In this document: positions 17,897-27,912 of the stretch, one piece after another
Layout of the letters: every line of letters begins with the position of its first letter
Numbering within the stretch: position 1 is the stretch's first letter
Assembly (NCBI RefSeq): GCF_028768465.1
Contig: NZ_CP118225.1
Coordinates: forward strand, 868,001-932,000
Source of the DNA: Rhodopirellula sp. P2
GTDB lineage: Bacteria; Planctomycetota; Planctomycetia; Pirellulales; Pirellulaceae
DNA length: 64,000 bases
Direction: 5' to 3'
Position numbers and translations under genes: made by a program
The notes under the pieces: model-generated
Told to the model about the DNA's origin: nothing
Databases searched by the model: none
The model's input: only the letters and a program-made list of their open reading frames with translations

Positions 17897-18211
17897 TTAT
17901 CCCGCCACTCGGTGCATCGTATCGCTTTCTTGTGCCAACAAGTAGTAGAACGTGACGCGACATTTCGCTTTGTCACCCTTCATGATCTCGCACACCTTTT
18001 GGATGGCCGCGTCGGCTTGTTCGGACGTCAGGTCCAAGTTCACTGAACAGTAACCGCTCTTGATACCAGCGAGTTCTTCCGGGTCGGTTGCCGCAACCGT
18101 TGCCGAGTCACGGTTTGCCAAGGCCAACCGCAGGTGGTTGACCAAGGATTCCACCGCGTCTTCGACGGGATTGGGGACGTACTTCTTTACGTTCGCCAGG
18201 TATTTTTCCAT
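17897..18211 (-). CDS. DUF2853 family small protein
   Basis: The 104-residue protein starts MEKYLANVKKYVPNPVEDAVESLV and contains LANRDSATVAATDPEELAGIKSGYC and KAKCRVTFYYLLAQ, matching the DUF2853 family, whose biochemical role is not established. It is soluble with no signal peptide. ATG 18211 is chosen over an upstream TTG-type extension because family similarity begins there and the extension would overlap the divergent gene. It lies 40 bp upstream of the aldolase gene on the same strand and could share its transcript. Confidence 0.8.
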   Translation of the reverse strand: MEKYLANVKKYVPNPVEDAVESLVNHLRLALANRDSATVAATDPEELAGIKSGYCSVNLDLTSEQADAAIQKVCEIMKGDKAKCRVTFYYLLAQESDTMHRVAG

Positions 18212-18372
18212 GTCTGTTGTCTCTGGTTGGGAGCAAAAAAGGGGCGTAATCGACCACCCGTTTGTAGTGGACAGTGACCGACGAAACAACCTTGCAAACG
18301 ATCGCTGTTAATTCTGCAACCACTGAACTAGATTGTCCGATCCCATTCCCCCCCTCGAGGAGTTCCAACACC

Positions 18373-21300
18373 ATGCAAGTGTGTAGATTACGTCGATTCC
18401 TTACGTCGCAATCAGTCTTAGCACTGACCATGACAGTCGCTTGGTGCGTCACCGCGACGGCCCAAAAACCAGACGCGGTGTTCACCGAAGCCAAGGGCTT
18501 TGTGAAGGTCGAAGCAGAAGACTTCGCATCGCAAACGCAAACCGAAAAGCGCGCCTTCTATTTGACCACCGCCGACTCGACTCCCTCGGTCACCCCCGAC
18601 GGTGACCCATCGCATGCGGCGAGCGCCAGCGGCGGGGCATACCTGGAGATCCTCCCCGACACTCGGCGGACCCACGCCGACAAATTGATCCACGGCACCA
18701 ACTTTTCACCGCAGCCCGGCAAAATGGCCGTGCTGACCTACCGTGTGAACGTGCAGACTCCTGGTCGTTACTACGTGTGGGTACGAGCGTACTCGACCGG
18801 TGGTGAAGACAACGGGTTGCATGTTGGCCTCGATGGCACTTGGCCCGAATCGGGACAACGTCTGCAATGGTGTCAGGGCAAACACTCGTGGTACTGGGAC
18901 AGCAAACAACGAACCGAGGCACAACACTGCGGCGAGCCCGGCAAGATCTTCTTGGACATTCACGAACCCGGCGAACACAAGATTCACTTCTCCATGCGAG
19001 AAGATGGGTTTGAATTTGATCAGTGGTTGATGACCACCGACGCGAATTTCAAACGGCCCCCAGCGGGACCTTCAGCGAAGCCTCAACAAGCTTCCGAAAA
19101 AGTAACCCTTGCGTTGCCTGCGAAAGAGTTTGAATTCAAGAGCGGTGGCTACTACTTGGACCAAGGCAAATGGTTGGCGATCAACCCCGATCGCAACAAA
19201 ACAGCCGCTGCACAGAAGGTGTTCCCTTTCCCCAGCGGTCGCTACGACATCGCATTGAAAGCCGTGGGCGAAAACGACGGCCAATCAACCTACACCTTGT
19301 CCGCTGACAAAGAATCCATCGGTTCATTCACGTGCCCGTTGGCGAACCAAACCTACGCCGAAGGCGAACAGTTCCACCAAACATTCGCCAACGTTCAGCT
19401 GACCGAAGGTGCGGAGCTGGAAGTCACTTCCAAGATCGCATCGGCCGACGGTCAAGAGTTCAGCCGAGCACGCTGGAGCGAATTGACGTTCACTCCCGCC
19501 AACGAGGCAACAGCAAAGGCCGCGGCCAAATTTGCGAAAGAGAACAATCAGTCAGTCGCGAAGGCGTCTGCCAAGTCCGACTCGCAAGATCGCACTGGCA
19601 GCCCCACCAAACCGGTCAGCGATCAACCGCTCCAAATGCCTCGTGAACAGGATGGTGACGGCAAAGTCACCGTCAGTGGCGAGAAACGCGAGTGGCACAA
19701 AATCACACTGACACTCAACGGGCCTTATGCTCACGAGCAAGACAACTCGCCCAACCCATTCTTGGACTATCGAATGGATGTCGAGTTCAAACACGAGAAC
19801 GGCAAACAGTACTTGGTCCCGGGATACTTCGCCGCCAATGGCGATGCCGCGAATTCATCGGCGGAATCAGGCACTCAGTGGCGTGCCCATTTTGCTCCCG
19901 ATGAAACGGGAACTTGGACCTACACCGTTCGATTCGTCAAAGGCAAGAACGCCGCAATTGATCGAGACGCTTCCGCAGACGCGTTGGCGCCGTTCAACGG
20001 CAAGACTGGAAACTTCGCCGTCGCCAAGACCAACAAGTCCGGTCGCGACTTGCGTGCTCACGGACGACTGCAATACGTCAACAAACCTCACCTGCAATTC
20101 GCAGGCAGCAAAACGTACTTCCTCAAAGCCGGCGCCGACGCTCCCGAAACCTTGCTGGGATACGCTGAGTTTGACGGGACCGTTGCCGGCAAACCGGGCA
20201 AGGTGCCATTGAAGAAATACGCTCCTCACGTAGGTGACTGGCGACGTGGCGACCCGACCTGGAAAGACGGTCAAGGCAAGGGTTTGATCGGCGCGGTCAA
20301 CTACCTTTCATCGAAAGGCTGCAACGCGTTTTCATTTTTGACCTACAACGCAGGCGGAGACGGCGACAACGTTTGGCCCTTTATCCAGCGTGATGACAAA
20401 CTGCACTATGACTGCAGCAAACTGGATCAGTGGGGAATCGTCTTTGACCACGGCACTCAGAACGGCATGTACTTGCACTTCAAACTGCAAGAAACCGAGA
20501 ACGACGACCATCGCCAAGGGCAAAAGGCCAACGGCTACAAACCTGAATCGCTCGATGGTGGCAAACTCGGCACGCAACGAAAGTTGTACTTGCGAGAAAT
20601 CATCGCTCGCTTCGGTCACAACTTGGCGTTGAACTGGAACCTTTCCGAAGAGACCACGCAAACGGCCGACGAACACCTCGCGATGTTGAACTACATCGGG
20701 GAAATGGATCCCTACGGGCACCATCGCGTTTTGCACACTTACCCCGGTCAACAAGACGAGAAGTACGATCCGTTGCTCGGCGACAAGTCCAACCTGACCG
20801 GTGTGTCGCTGCAAAACAGCCACATCAAGGACACCCACTGGCAAACGGTGAAGTGGAGAGAGAAAGCACGCGAAGCTGGCAAGGCTTGGGTGGTTGCGTT
20901 TGACGAGTCAGGAACAGCCGCTCACGGTCAATGTCCCGACCTTGGTTACCGCGGTTACGACGGTCACGACAAGACCGGCAAAATGACCTACACCCAACAC
21001 GAAGTCCGCAAGCAAACCTTGTGGGGCAACTTCATGGGCGGCGGTGGCGGAGTCGAATACTACTTCGGCTACCAATACGTCGAAAACGACCTCGGATGTG
21101 AAGACTGGCGAAGTCGCGATCAAAGCTGGGACGCTTGCCGGATCGCAATCGAGTTCTTCCAAAACAACTCGATCCCGTTCTGGGACATGGCCAACGCCGA
21201 CGAGTTGATTGGCAACGAGAAGCATGACAACTCCAAGTACTGCTTGGCCAAGACAGGTGAGGTGTACGTCGTTTACTTGCCAAACGGTGGCACCACGTCG

Positions 21301-21471
21301 ATCGATCTGAGCGATGCGGAAGGCGAGTTCCAAGTGCAGTGGTACAACGCCCGCATCGGCGGCGACCTGCAATCGGGTTCCGTCAAAACAGTTTCGGGCG
21401 GCGGTTCGGTCGAAATCGGCAATCCACCTGCCGAAGCCGATCAAGATTGGGCCGTGTTGCTGCGGAAGTAG
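18373..21471 (+). CDS. Large secreted DUF5060/glycoside-hydrolase-like protein
   Basis: The protein of about 1032 residues starts at ATG 18373, preceded by GAGGAG. The signal peptide ends near ATAQ (residue 31). A carbohydrate-binding-like beta domain follows ([22 protein letters not shown]), then a second module with [18 protein letters not shown]5060 domain comes next ([31 protein letters not shown]). A TIM-barrel-like region with [25 protein letters not shown] and [10 protein letters not shown] follows, and the C-terminal beta region is like those called putative collagen-binding domains. DUF5060 proteins usually precede hydrolase barrels that act on polysaccharides; the substrate is unknown. 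It is cell-surface or exported. Confidence 0.8.
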   Translation: MQVCRLRRFLTSQSVLALTMTVAWCVTATAQKPDAVFTEAKGFVKVEAEDFASQTQTEKRAFYLTTADSTPSVTPDGDPSHAASASGGAYLEILPDTRRTHADKLIHGTNFSPQPGKMAVLTYRVNVQTPGRYYVWVRAYSTGGEDNGLHVGLDGTWPESGQRLQWCQGKHSWYWDSKQRTEAQHCGEPGKIFLDIHEPGEHKIHFSMREDGFEFDQWLMTTDANFKRPPAGPSAKPQQASEKVTLALPAKEFEFKSGGYYLDQGKWLAINPDRNKTAAAQKVFPFPSGRYDIALKAVGENDGQSTYTLSADKESIGSFTCPLANQTYAEGEQFHQTFANVQLTEGAELEVTSKIASADGQEFSRARWSELTFTPANEATAKAAAKFAKENNQSVAKASAKSDSQDRTGSPTKPVSDQPLQMPREQDGDGKVTVSGEKREWHKITLTLNGPYAHEQDNSPNPFLDYRMDVEFKHENGKQYLVPGYFAANGDAANSSAESGTQWRAHFAPDETGTWTYTVRFVKGKNAAIDRDASADALAPFNGKTGNFAVAKTNKSGRDLRAHGRLQYVNKPHLQFAGSKTYFLKAGADAPETLLGYAEFDGTVAGKPGKVPLKKYAPHVGDWRRGDPTWKDGQGKGLIGAVNYLSSKGCNAFSFLTYNAGGDGDNVWPFIQRDDKLHYDCSKLDQWGIVFDHGTQNGMYLHFKLQETENDDHRQGQKANGYKPESLDGGKLGTQRKLYLREIIARFGHNLALNWNLSEETTQTADEHLAMLNYIGEMDPYGHHRVLHTYPGQQDEKYDPLLGDKSNLTGVSLQNSHIKDTHWQTVKWREKAREAGKAWVVAFDESGTAAHGQCPDLGYRGYDGHDKTGKMTYTQHEVRKQTLWGNFMGGGGGVEYYFGYQYVENDLGCEDWRSRDQSWDACRIAIEFFQNNSIPFWDMANADELIGNEKHDNSKYCLAKTGEVYVVYLPNGGTTSIDLSDAEGEFQVQWYNARIGGDLQSGSVKTVSGGGSVEIGNPPAEADQDWAVLLRK

Positions 21472-21472
21472 T

Positions 21473-22801
21473 TCATCTTGAACCTTGAACGATTCGAATG
21501 GCCCGGCGCAATTGCGCCGCGGCCATTCCTTTTGCGCGGTCGTCGATTCGGACCAACAACGTCAAGATCGGGTCTCCTGCCGTCACCTTCACGGGTGACG
21601 GGGGAAGGTCAGCGAGCTCGACCGCAATTGACTCGGCACGCAACCGCCTTTGAATCTTCCGGATGTCGACCAAGCCATCTTGATGGGCGAAGACGACTCG
21701 CTTGATCCACTGAGCCGATGCGTTCGCACCGCGCAACGCGTCCAAATTGGAACGACAATCCATCTGATCCGTCCGCTCACGCCCACCAATGGCTTCCAGG
21801 TGCATTCGCATCAACGAGTGCCCTGCAGGCAACTGCCCCGTCTCGGTGGCCCAACGTTCAATGACCTCGCACGATGCACTGGGGCGGGCGTTCAGTTCCA
21901 GCAACCACCATCGACCTGCCGCGTCACGCAGGAAGTCGAGATTGAAAAGTCCGCGAAGGGAAAACTCCCGGGCGACGCGTTCACTCAGTGTTTGCAGCGA
22001 CCGCCAGGGCACGTTGCCAGGATCAACGCCACCGCCCTCGACGATCGGCCCACGGGCCCCCGAGTAAACAAACGGTCGGTCACCGGATCGGTGATGGAGC
22101 CCCCGAGACAGTCCCAGCACGCGTGTCTGATTGGCTTCCGCGATGGCCACCAGACCGTACGAGCGACCGTGGACCCGTTGTTGCAACCATCCGTCGCCCG
22201 ATTCCGCGATCACCAGGTTCCCTGGCAGCACCGAACGAATGCCCAAACCGCCGGTCGAGTCGACTTGCTTCCACAGCCAGTCGATGGATCGGCCAGATGC
22301 CCCGTCCATCAACTCCGCCAGAGGTGCGTCCTCGCCGGTTGCTCCCGCCAAACGACCTCGCCCGGCGGAGCACTGGTAGGTGAGCGGAAACGTCACCGGG
22401 AACTCATTGGCCCCCGATTCGGTGGCCAATTCGCGAGCAATGGACTGCAGGCGGTTCCAGCCCTCCCACGGATTCGCCGCTCCGGCGAACTGCAGCCCGC
22501 CCACGTGAACCACCCTTGCGGCGTGCAAAATCGCGACCGAATCGATCTGTTCGGAGAGATTTTGGGAGGGTTCCTCGCCCAACTGAAATGGATGGAATTG
22601 GTCGCAAACCATTCGGGTGTCGGCATCACCGAACCAATCCAGGCCAATCAGCCGTGAATTTGGCTGCCCACGACGCAGCGATTGGGCGGCCCATCGAACC
22701 GACGCCCCCACCAGTAGAATTGCGGGGCGGTTCTCACCGTCGCAGGGGTTTGTTACCGTTTTCAACCTGCCCGACCCACCCATCGCCATTGGTGTGTTCA
22801 T
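21473..22801 (-). CDS. ATP-grasp protein, probable H4MPT-pathway associated
   Basis: The protein of about 442 residues shows an N-terminal Rossmann-like part (AILLVGASVRWAAQSL) and an ATP-grasp core: WLWKQVDSTGGLGIR for nucleotide binding, WLQQRVHGRSYGLVAI, and the metal-binding end LFNLDFLRDAAGRWWLLELNARPSASCEV. ATP-grasp proteins ligate a carboxylate to an amine or thiol. A family like this accompanies tetrahydromethanopterin-linked C1 genes in bacteria. That context is present here, because fae begins 80 bp away on the other strand. Start is uncertain: ATG 22801, ATG 22792 or a GTG at 22834. Confidence 0.72.
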   Translation of the reverse strand: MNTPMAMGGSGRLKTVTNPCDGENRPAILLVGASVRWAAQSLRRGQPNSRLIGLDWFGDADTRMVCDQFHPFQLGEEPSQNLSEQIDSVAILHAARVVHVGGLQFAGAANPWEGWNRLQSIARELATESGANEFPVTFPLTYQCSAGRGRLAGATGEDAPLAELMDGASGRSIDWLWKQVDSTGGLGIRSVLPGNLVIAESGDGWLQQRVHGRSYGLVAIAEANQTRVLGLSRGLHHRSGDRPFVYSGARGPIVEGGGVDPGNVPWRSLQTLSERVAREFSLRGLFNLDFLRDAAGRWWLLELNARPSASCEVIERWATETGQLPAGHSLMRMHLEAIGGRERTDQMDCRSNLDALRGANASAQWIKRVVFAHQDGLVDIRKIQRRLRAESIAVELADLPPSPVKVTAGDPILTLLVRIDDRAKGMAAAQLRRAIRIVQGSR

Positions 22802-22881
22802 CCTGCGTGTGGGGTAAGGACCATGTGTTCCCACCGGTAAATCTTTGGGCGTTTGTTTCCCCTCTCCAAAGGCATCTTGTC

Positions 22882-23379
22882 ATGCAATTCCACATTGGTG
22901 AATCCCTCGTCGGTGACGGCAACGAAATTTCGCACATCGATCTGATGATCGGTAGCAAAGACGGACCCGTCGGCGCAGCGTTCGCCAACGCATTGGCCAA
23001 CCAAAGCGAAGGTCACACCAACCTGTTGGCCGTGCTCGAGCCCAACGTGGCTGTGAAGCCATCGACCGTGATGGTGACCAAGGTCACGATCAAAGGCATG
23101 AAGCAAGCCGTGCAAATGTTCGGACCTGCTCAAGCCGCCGTTGCTCAAGCGGTCGCCGACGCTGTCAGCGAAGGCATCATTCCTAAGGACCAGTGCGAAG
23201 ATCTGGTTTGCGTCTGCGGCGTGTTCATTCACCCCGCCGCCGAAGACGACGAAAAGATCTACAAGTACAACTACGAAGCCACCAAGGACGCCCTCAAATC
23301 GGCCATGCAAGGCAAACCAAGCGTCGACGACATGTTGGCAAAGAAGGACACCGCAGCTCACCCCTTCAAGGGCTTCTGA
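22882..23379 (+). CDS. fae: Formaldehyde-activating enzyme
   Basis: The 165-residue protein matches Fae throughout: MQFHIGESLVGDGNEISHIDLMIGSKDG, the catalytic-histidine region, GHTNLLAVLEPNVAVKPSTVMVTKVTIK, and QVFGPAQAAVA-type MFGPAQAAVAQAVADAV. Fae condenses formaldehyde with tetrahydromethanopterin to methylene-H4MPT, the entry step of the archaeal-type C1 oxidation route that planctomycetes are known to carry. The gene is divergent from the ATP-grasp gene and followed by a strong terminator, then by the next pathway enzyme, MtdB/C. No formaldehyde-producing enzyme is recognisable nearby. Confidence 0.95.
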   Translation: MQFHIGESLVGDGNEISHIDLMIGSKDGPVGAAFANALANQSEGHTNLLAVLEPNVAVKPSTVMVTKVTIKGMKQAVQMFGPAQAAVAQAVADAVSEGIIPKDQCEDLVCVCGVFIHPAAEDDEKIYKYNYEATKDALKSAMQGKPSVDDMLAKKDTAAHPFKGF

Positions 23380-23411
23380 GCCAACGCTTTGTCCAAAGCA
23401 AAATGACGAAC

Positions 23412-23444
23412 AAGCTTCGGGCGAGAGCCCGAAGCTTTTCTTTT
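23412..23444 (+). terminator. Intrinsic terminator between fae and mtdB
   Basis: A perfect 11-bp stem (AAGCTTCGGGC/GCCCGAAGCTT) with GAGA loop is followed by TTCTTTT. It lies 32 bp after fae and 40 bp before mtdB, so it should reduce read-through and keep fae expression above that of mtdB. Confidence 0.85.
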
Positions 23445-23484
23445 GTCTTCTACGAACCCACCTTTCTGCACACTGGTGACGACG

Positions 23485-24369
23485 ATGCCCAAGAACATCC
23501 TGTTTCAGTTGGACGTGGACCCTCACCCCAGTTCATTCGATGCGGTTGTCGCGGTCGATGCGGGCGTTGACCACTTGTTTCAGTATGGCAGCGTGCAAGC
23601 GGATGCGGTGGAATCACTGGTACACGGCGCCATGTTCACGCGTGGTGGTGACGACCTCAAACACTCCGCTCTGTTCATCGGCGGAAACGATGTGGTCCAA
23701 GCCGAAGCAATCTTTCGCCGTGTTCAAAAAGCTTTCTTTGGCCCCGTTCGTGTCTCGGTGATGCTGGACGCTTCCGGATGCAACACCACCGCTGCCGCTG
23801 CGGTGGCCTCCGCGTCCAAGCACGTGACACTGGATGGTTGCACCGCCGTGGTCCTGGGCGGCACCGGCCCCGTTGGCAGGCGTGTTGCTCAAATGCTGGC
23901 ACGGCAAAACGCCAATGTGCTGCTGACCAGCCGTTCGCTCAACCGCGCTGAGACCGCCTGCAAGCAGATCGGTGCCCACGTCAGTTCCGGCAACCTCGAA
24001 GCCGTCGCGCCTGAAAACGAAGACGACCTGAAAGCACTGCTCGAACGAGCCGAGGTGATCATTGCCAGTGGCGCGGCCGGAGTCGAACTGGCCTCCAAAG
24101 AATTGATCCACGGCCTTTCCAAACTGCGTGTTGCAATTGATCTCAACGCAGTGCCCCCGGCAGGACTGGGCGGCGTGGAAGCGTTTGACAAGGCGAAACC
24201 GCTGCACGAGAACCAAACCGACGGTCCAGTCGCTTACGGCCCCATTGGTGTGGGTGGACTGAAGATGCGAACGCACAAAGCCGCGATCGCCAAACTCTTC
24301 ACATCCAATTCGCTGGTCCTGGACGCGGATGAGATCTACGACCTGACAATGGAACAGATGAATCGCTGA
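23485..24369 (+). CDS. mtdB: Methylene-tetrahydromethanopterin dehydrogenase (MtdB/MtdC class)
   Basis: The 294-residue protein starts MPKNILFQLDVDPHPSSFDA and has DHLFQYGSVQADAVESLVHGAMFTRGGDDL, the nucleotide-binding motif VVLGGTGPVGRRVAQMLA, and a C-terminal VAYGPIGVGGLKMRTHKAAI. These identify an NAD(P)-dependent methylene-H4MPT dehydrogenase, which oxidises the product of Fae to methenyl-H4MPT. Planctomycete members have been placed in a separate MtdC class, so cofactor choice is uncertain. ATG 23485 fits the family start; an upstream in-frame extension is unconserved. Confidence 0.88.
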   Translation: MPKNILFQLDVDPHPSSFDAVVAVDAGVDHLFQYGSVQADAVESLVHGAMFTRGGDDLKHSALFIGGNDVVQAEAIFRRVQKAFFGPVRVSVMLDASGCNTTAAAAVASASKHVTLDGCTAVVLGGTGPVGRRVAQMLARQNANVLLTSRSLNRAETACKQIGAHVSSGNLEAVAPENEDDLKALLERAEVIIASGAAGVELASKELIHGLSKLRVAIDLNAVPPAGLGGVEAFDKAKPLHENQTDGPVAYGPIGVGGLKMRTHKAAIAKLFTSNSLVLDADEIYDLTMEQMNR

Positions 24370-24450
24370 GCACTCAGCGCTGGCCCCCATCATCGATGAT
24401 CGTTGCCTCAGCGGCTTTCGAAAGAGCCACTCTCGACCGAGACACCTGCC

Positions 24451-24486
24451 GAAACGCAAAGAGGCGAGTCTCGAAAGACTCGCCTC
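24451..24486 (-). terminator. Intrinsic terminator of the repeat wall-protein gene
   Basis: A perfect 11-bp stem (GAGGCGAGTCT/AGACTCGCCTC) is followed on the minus strand by TTTGCGTTT. It lies 46 bp past the stop of the minus-strand gene and also faces the convergent mtdB. Confidence 0.7.
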
Positions 24487-24531
24487 TGGATGCTTCCAAT
24501 GGTTTGCAAGAACGTTTTCTTGCGTATGAAC

Positions 24532-26223
24532 TTACAGCTCACGTGCGAAGGTTGGGTTCCAACGAACGCGGTGCGAAATGTTGCGGACACTGGCGGGTTG
24601 GCCCTCGATTCCGCGACGTTTCCAACTGGCCTCTTTGTCATCCAATTGAGGCTGTTCGACTTCGTCCGAATCCTGTGGATCAAACATGTGGTCGTAGTTG
24701 TCTGGCAGGTCGCTGTTGGAATCCGGTTCTGGGGCACCAAATTCGACTTTGCCCATCGTGGAACTGGGCTCCGAGTCATCCGACTGGTAAGGAGCATCGA
24801 GTTCCGTTTCTTCCGAATCCAAAATGGGTCGTGAACTGGTCACTGAACCGGGTTCGGTGATGACCGACGGACCGAGGTAACTCGAAGTGCTGGGATAGCT
24901 CGACGAATAGGGTGCCGATTCGACGATTGGACGGAACGATGAGTAACCGTTCGTGATCGCAGGACTGAACGGATCGACGTACGACAATGGCACGCGTTCG
25001 ACCACGGTTCGTGGAACCATTTGCTGGACTTGATACTTTTGGTACCGCGGGACCGAAACAGGCCGACGCACGACTTGCACGACCTCTTCTTGCTCGTAGT
25101 ACTTCACCGTGATCGGTTCACGACGCGTCTTGTAGACCACGCGACTGGTTTGCACGGGCACCTTGCGAACCACTTCTTCAGCGACCCAACGTTTGCTCTG
25201 CACGGGAACCTTCCGGGTGGACGTTTCCGTCACAGGGCGTTGCACAACGTAGGGCACTTTCCGCACAGTCGTTTGGGGCACCATTTTGGTCGTTTGCACG
25301 GGAACGTTTTGCGTGACCATTTCGGTTTGCATTCGCTGAACAGTCACGGGAACGTTTTGAGTCACCATTTCCGATTGCATGCGAGTCACTTGGATCGGAC
25401 GCTGGACTTGCTGAACTTCTGGTACGTACTGCGTTTGAGCAATCTGTTGATTGATGTAGTTGGGACGGTAGACCATTTGGGTCTGCGTCTTGGGCGGTGT
25501 GACCACGGGCACTGCGGTCGCCGCACCACGGGGGTACGCGAGCAATCCGAGTGGACCGGGCTGGTAGTAGGCCCGGGGGTTCCAACCCAAACCGTACTGC
25601 AATTGGCTCGGCGTGACGGTTGTTTGCGGCACGTAACCACCCGCGTCGACCGTTTGCTGCTGGACCGTGGTGACAGGTCGGTACGAAGTGACCTGTTGTG
25701 TTTGCATTTGCGTTTCAGTGACAGGCCGTTGGACCATGTACTGTTGCTGAACCATCTGCGTTTCAGTGACCGGGCGCTGCACCTGGTACTGCTGCTGGTA
25801 CATCTGCGTTTCGGTCACGGGACGGTAAGTCGTGACCCGTTCTTCTCGTTCAGCGGTCTCGTTGACGTACCGAGTTTGCGTGACTGTTTCTTCGCGGTAC
25901 GAAGTTTCCGTGACCGGTTTGTAGATCGTGTAACGTTCTTCGCGAAACGCGGTTTCGGTGACGGTTTCCGGGACCGTGACTTCGCGTTCTTCGACCCGCG
26001 TCTTCAAAACCGGCCGATAGCTTTTGACCTCTTCTTCGACGTACTGGGTTTCGTAGGTCAGACGCATGCGCTCGACCACTTCAGGCTGCATGATCGTCTG
26101 AGTTTGCAAGCGATATTGCGGTGTGAAGCAGCACGCGTCCTGAGCCGATGCGGTCCCAGCGGCCAACAGGCAACTCAGCGCCGAGAGTTTGGCAAATTTC
26201 GATGACAGAACAGAGTGATTCAT
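24532..26223 (-). CDS. Secreted repeat-rich wall protein (planctomycete YTV type)
   Basis: The 563-residue protein starts at ATG 26223 with the signal peptide MNHSVLSSKFAKLSALSCLL, cleaved near TASAQ. The mature chain begins with a CC pair and then consists of dozens of degenerate repeats rich in Tyr, Thr, Val, Gln and Arg: units such as TYRPVTETQM, QVQRPVTETQM, MVTQNVPV and RKVPVQTSR. Planctomycete proteins with this tyrosine-threonine-valine pattern have been proposed as cell-wall constituents. The C-terminal 130 residues are Ser-rich and then acidic. A long antisense open frame over the same span is a by-product of the repeats. Wall role is inferred from family resemblance. Confidence 0.75.
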   Translation of the reverse strand: MNHSVLSSKFAKLSALSCLLAAGTASAQDACCFTPQYRLQTQTIMQPEVVERMRLTYETQYVEEEVKSYRPVLKTRVEEREVTVPETVTETAFREERYTIYKPVTETSYREETVTQTRYVNETAEREERVTTYRPVTETQMYQQQYQVQRPVTETQMVQQQYMVQRPVTETQMQTQQVTSYRPVTTVQQQTVDAGGYVPQTTVTPSQLQYGLGWNPRAYYQPGPLGLLAYPRGAATAVPVVTPPKTQTQMVYRPNYINQQIAQTQYVPEVQQVQRPIQVTRMQSEMVTQNVPVTVQRMQTEMVTQNVPVQTTKMVPQTTVRKVPYVVQRPVTETSTRKVPVQSKRWVAEEVVRKVPVQTSRVVYKTRREPITVKYYEQEEVVQVVRRPVSVPRYQKYQVQQMVPRTVVERVPLSYVDPFSPAITNGYSSFRPIVESAPYSSSYPSTSSYLGPSVITEPGSVTSSRPILDSEETELDAPYQSDDSEPSSTMGKVEFGAPEPDSNSDLPDNYDHMFDPQDSDEVEQPQLDDKEASWKRRGIEGQPASVRNISHRVRWNPTFAREL

Positions 26224-26882
26224 GCGTTCATTCAAACAGAGGTCTTTGAGGCGAAGGCCGATACGAGTCGAAACGGTCATGGTGGCATGTCTCAAAAAGG
26301 AAAACTCAGGCGTGGCAACCAAGTCTCGATGGGTCGAGACGACAGGTGTACAAACCGTGAGTCACAGCCGGATTGTTGCAATGGCGAACCCAAAGGAAAG
26401 GGCAAGCCGTTGGCGCGGCAGGCATCCTTGGGCCCAAAACAGCCGCACAAATAAGAGTAGGCAAGACTTGAGCCATTTGCAGAAAAAACCCGCGAAAAAC
26501 GACACTTTTGCGACCTCCCCCGAGTCGCAAACTCACTATTTTGCCGAGACTGTCCCGCCAAGCACACAGACGTTGCATTTTCGCAACACCGCACAACCCA
26601 CCCAAGCCTCCCGTTCGTTGAGGGCGTCATTTTCGATCGGCCAAGGCCGCAACGATTGAAACACCAGCCAGGACACGTGGCGGGGACCTCCCGCCCCCAT
26701 TCGTCGGCTCCGGTTGCTGCTCCCGTCGCTTCGGCGTGACGAAGGAGTTACTTTGTGGGCCAAGATTTGAGTGTTCTTCCCCGCCCGTTGCCGGACTGCC
26801 TTGTCACCGGCGCATCGTCGCCCGCGCGTTGTCAGCCAACGGGCCCCCACCGACCAAGTTTCCCGTCCTCTGAGTTCCCACC
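26224..26882. other. 659-bp intergenic region between divergent genes
   Basis: This holds the upstream regions of the repeat wall-protein gene (minus) and the DapA-like gene (plus). No convincing coding frame was seen. One perfect 8-bp inverted repeat (TTTGCGAC/GTCGCAAA, 26507-26531) is operator-like. No clear -35/-10 pair stands out. Confidence 0.4.
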
Positions 26883-27794
26883 ATGAAAACCGGACCGTTC
26901 AATCCCAAGCTGTTGTCTGAATCTGTCTTTGCCGTGCCACCGTTGGCTCGTGATGCGGACTATCAAATCGACGCGGACGAAAACGAAAAGATCATCCGTT
27001 TCCTCGAAGCTGGCGGCGTTCGCTCGTTGCTGTACGGCGGCAACGCGGTGCTCTACCACACCAGCCTGGCTGATTTCGATGATCTGCTGGGGATGATCTC
27101 GGACTCCGCCGGACCGGACACCACCGTCGTGCCATCGTTTGGCCCGTCTTTCGGAATTGCCTCGGACCAGATCAACATCCTGCAAGAATTCGATTTTGGC
27201 ACCGCGATGCTGCTGCCTTCGCGCGACATTGTCGATTCGGCAGGCATCGCAACGGGCATCCGAAAGCTGTCCGAACAGTACGGCAAACCGTTGGTCGTCT
27301 ATCTGAAACACGACCGATGGTTGTCACCCGCCGATCTGAAATCCCTGGATGACGACGGTGTGATTTCGTGGATCAAGTACGCGGTCGTTCGCGAGAATCC
27401 TGCTGACGACGACTACCTTCGCGAAGTCCTCGACGTCTTCCCCGCGGAACGAATCGTCAGCGGCATCGGAGAACAACCCGCGATCGTTCACCTGCGTGAC
27501 TTCGGCATCACCGGGTTCACCAGCGGCTGCGTTTGCGTCGCGCCTGGCAAGAGCATGGACATGCTGGGATCGATCCAAGGGGGCGACATGGAAATGGCGG
27601 AATCGATCCGGCAGTACTTCCTCCCCCTGGAAAACCTTCGCGATGGCATTCACCCAATTCGGGTTTTGCACGAAGCGGTCGCACTCGCTGGCGTCGCGAA
27701 CACGGGCCCGATTCAGCCCATGCTGAGCAACGTTTGCGACGAAACCAAATCGAAGATCCAAGCAGCACTGCGGACGATGAAGGTCATCAACTGA
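26883..27794 (+). CDS. Dihydrodipicolinate synthase (DapA)-family aldolase
   Basis: The 303-residue protein has the TIM-barrel layout of the DapA/NAL family, with the Schiff-base lysine probably the one in ISWIKYAVVREN. GGVRSLLYGGNAVLYH and VVPSFGPSFGIA replace the usual GTTGE and GVGG segments, so it is a divergent member. C-terminal GIHPIRVLHEAVALAGVA is typical. Family members condense pyruvate with an aldehyde, or decarboxylate or dehydrate related acids. The exact reaction is unknown, and the altered motifs argue against calling it dapA. Confidence 0.78.
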   Translation: MKTGPFNPKLLSESVFAVPPLARDADYQIDADENEKIIRFLEAGGVRSLLYGGNAVLYHTSLADFDDLLGMISDSAGPDTTVVPSFGPSFGIASDQINILQEFDFGTAMLLPSRDIVDSAGIATGIRKLSEQYGKPLVVYLKHDRWLSPADLKSLDDDGVISWIKYAVVRENPADDDYLREVLDVFPAERIVSGIGEQPAIVHLRDFGITGFTSGCVCVAPGKSMDMLGSIQGGDMEMAESIRQYFLPLENLRDGIHPIRVLHEAVALAGVANTGPIQPMLSNVCDETKSKIQAALRTMKVIN

Positions 27795-27843
27795 GTTCGT
27801 TTGCGTCGTTTCAACAGCAGCTCAAAACGATCGTTTCTCAACG

Positions 27844-27875
27844 AAAGACCGTGCGGTCATCCCGCACGGTCTTTT
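27844..27875. terminator. Bidirectional terminator between the DapA-like and Hsp20 genes
   Basis: A 13-bp perfect stem (AAAGACCGTGCGG/CCGCACGGTCTTT) is bounded by A residues on the left and T residues on the right, so it can end both the plus-strand aldolase transcript and the minus-strand heat-shock transcript. Confidence 0.85.
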
Positions 27876-27912
27876 TCATTGGACACACGATCGTTTCTTC
27901 GGTCACAAGCCG

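Noticed and set aside
21650-22657. Plus-strand frame of 335 codons opposite the ATP-grasp gene
   Set aside because: No domain recognised; the minus strand has ATP-grasp motifs.
25021-26205. Plus-strand frame of 394 codons opposite the repeat wall protein
   Set aside because: Repeat structure on the coding strand creates an open frame on the other; no start context or known motif.
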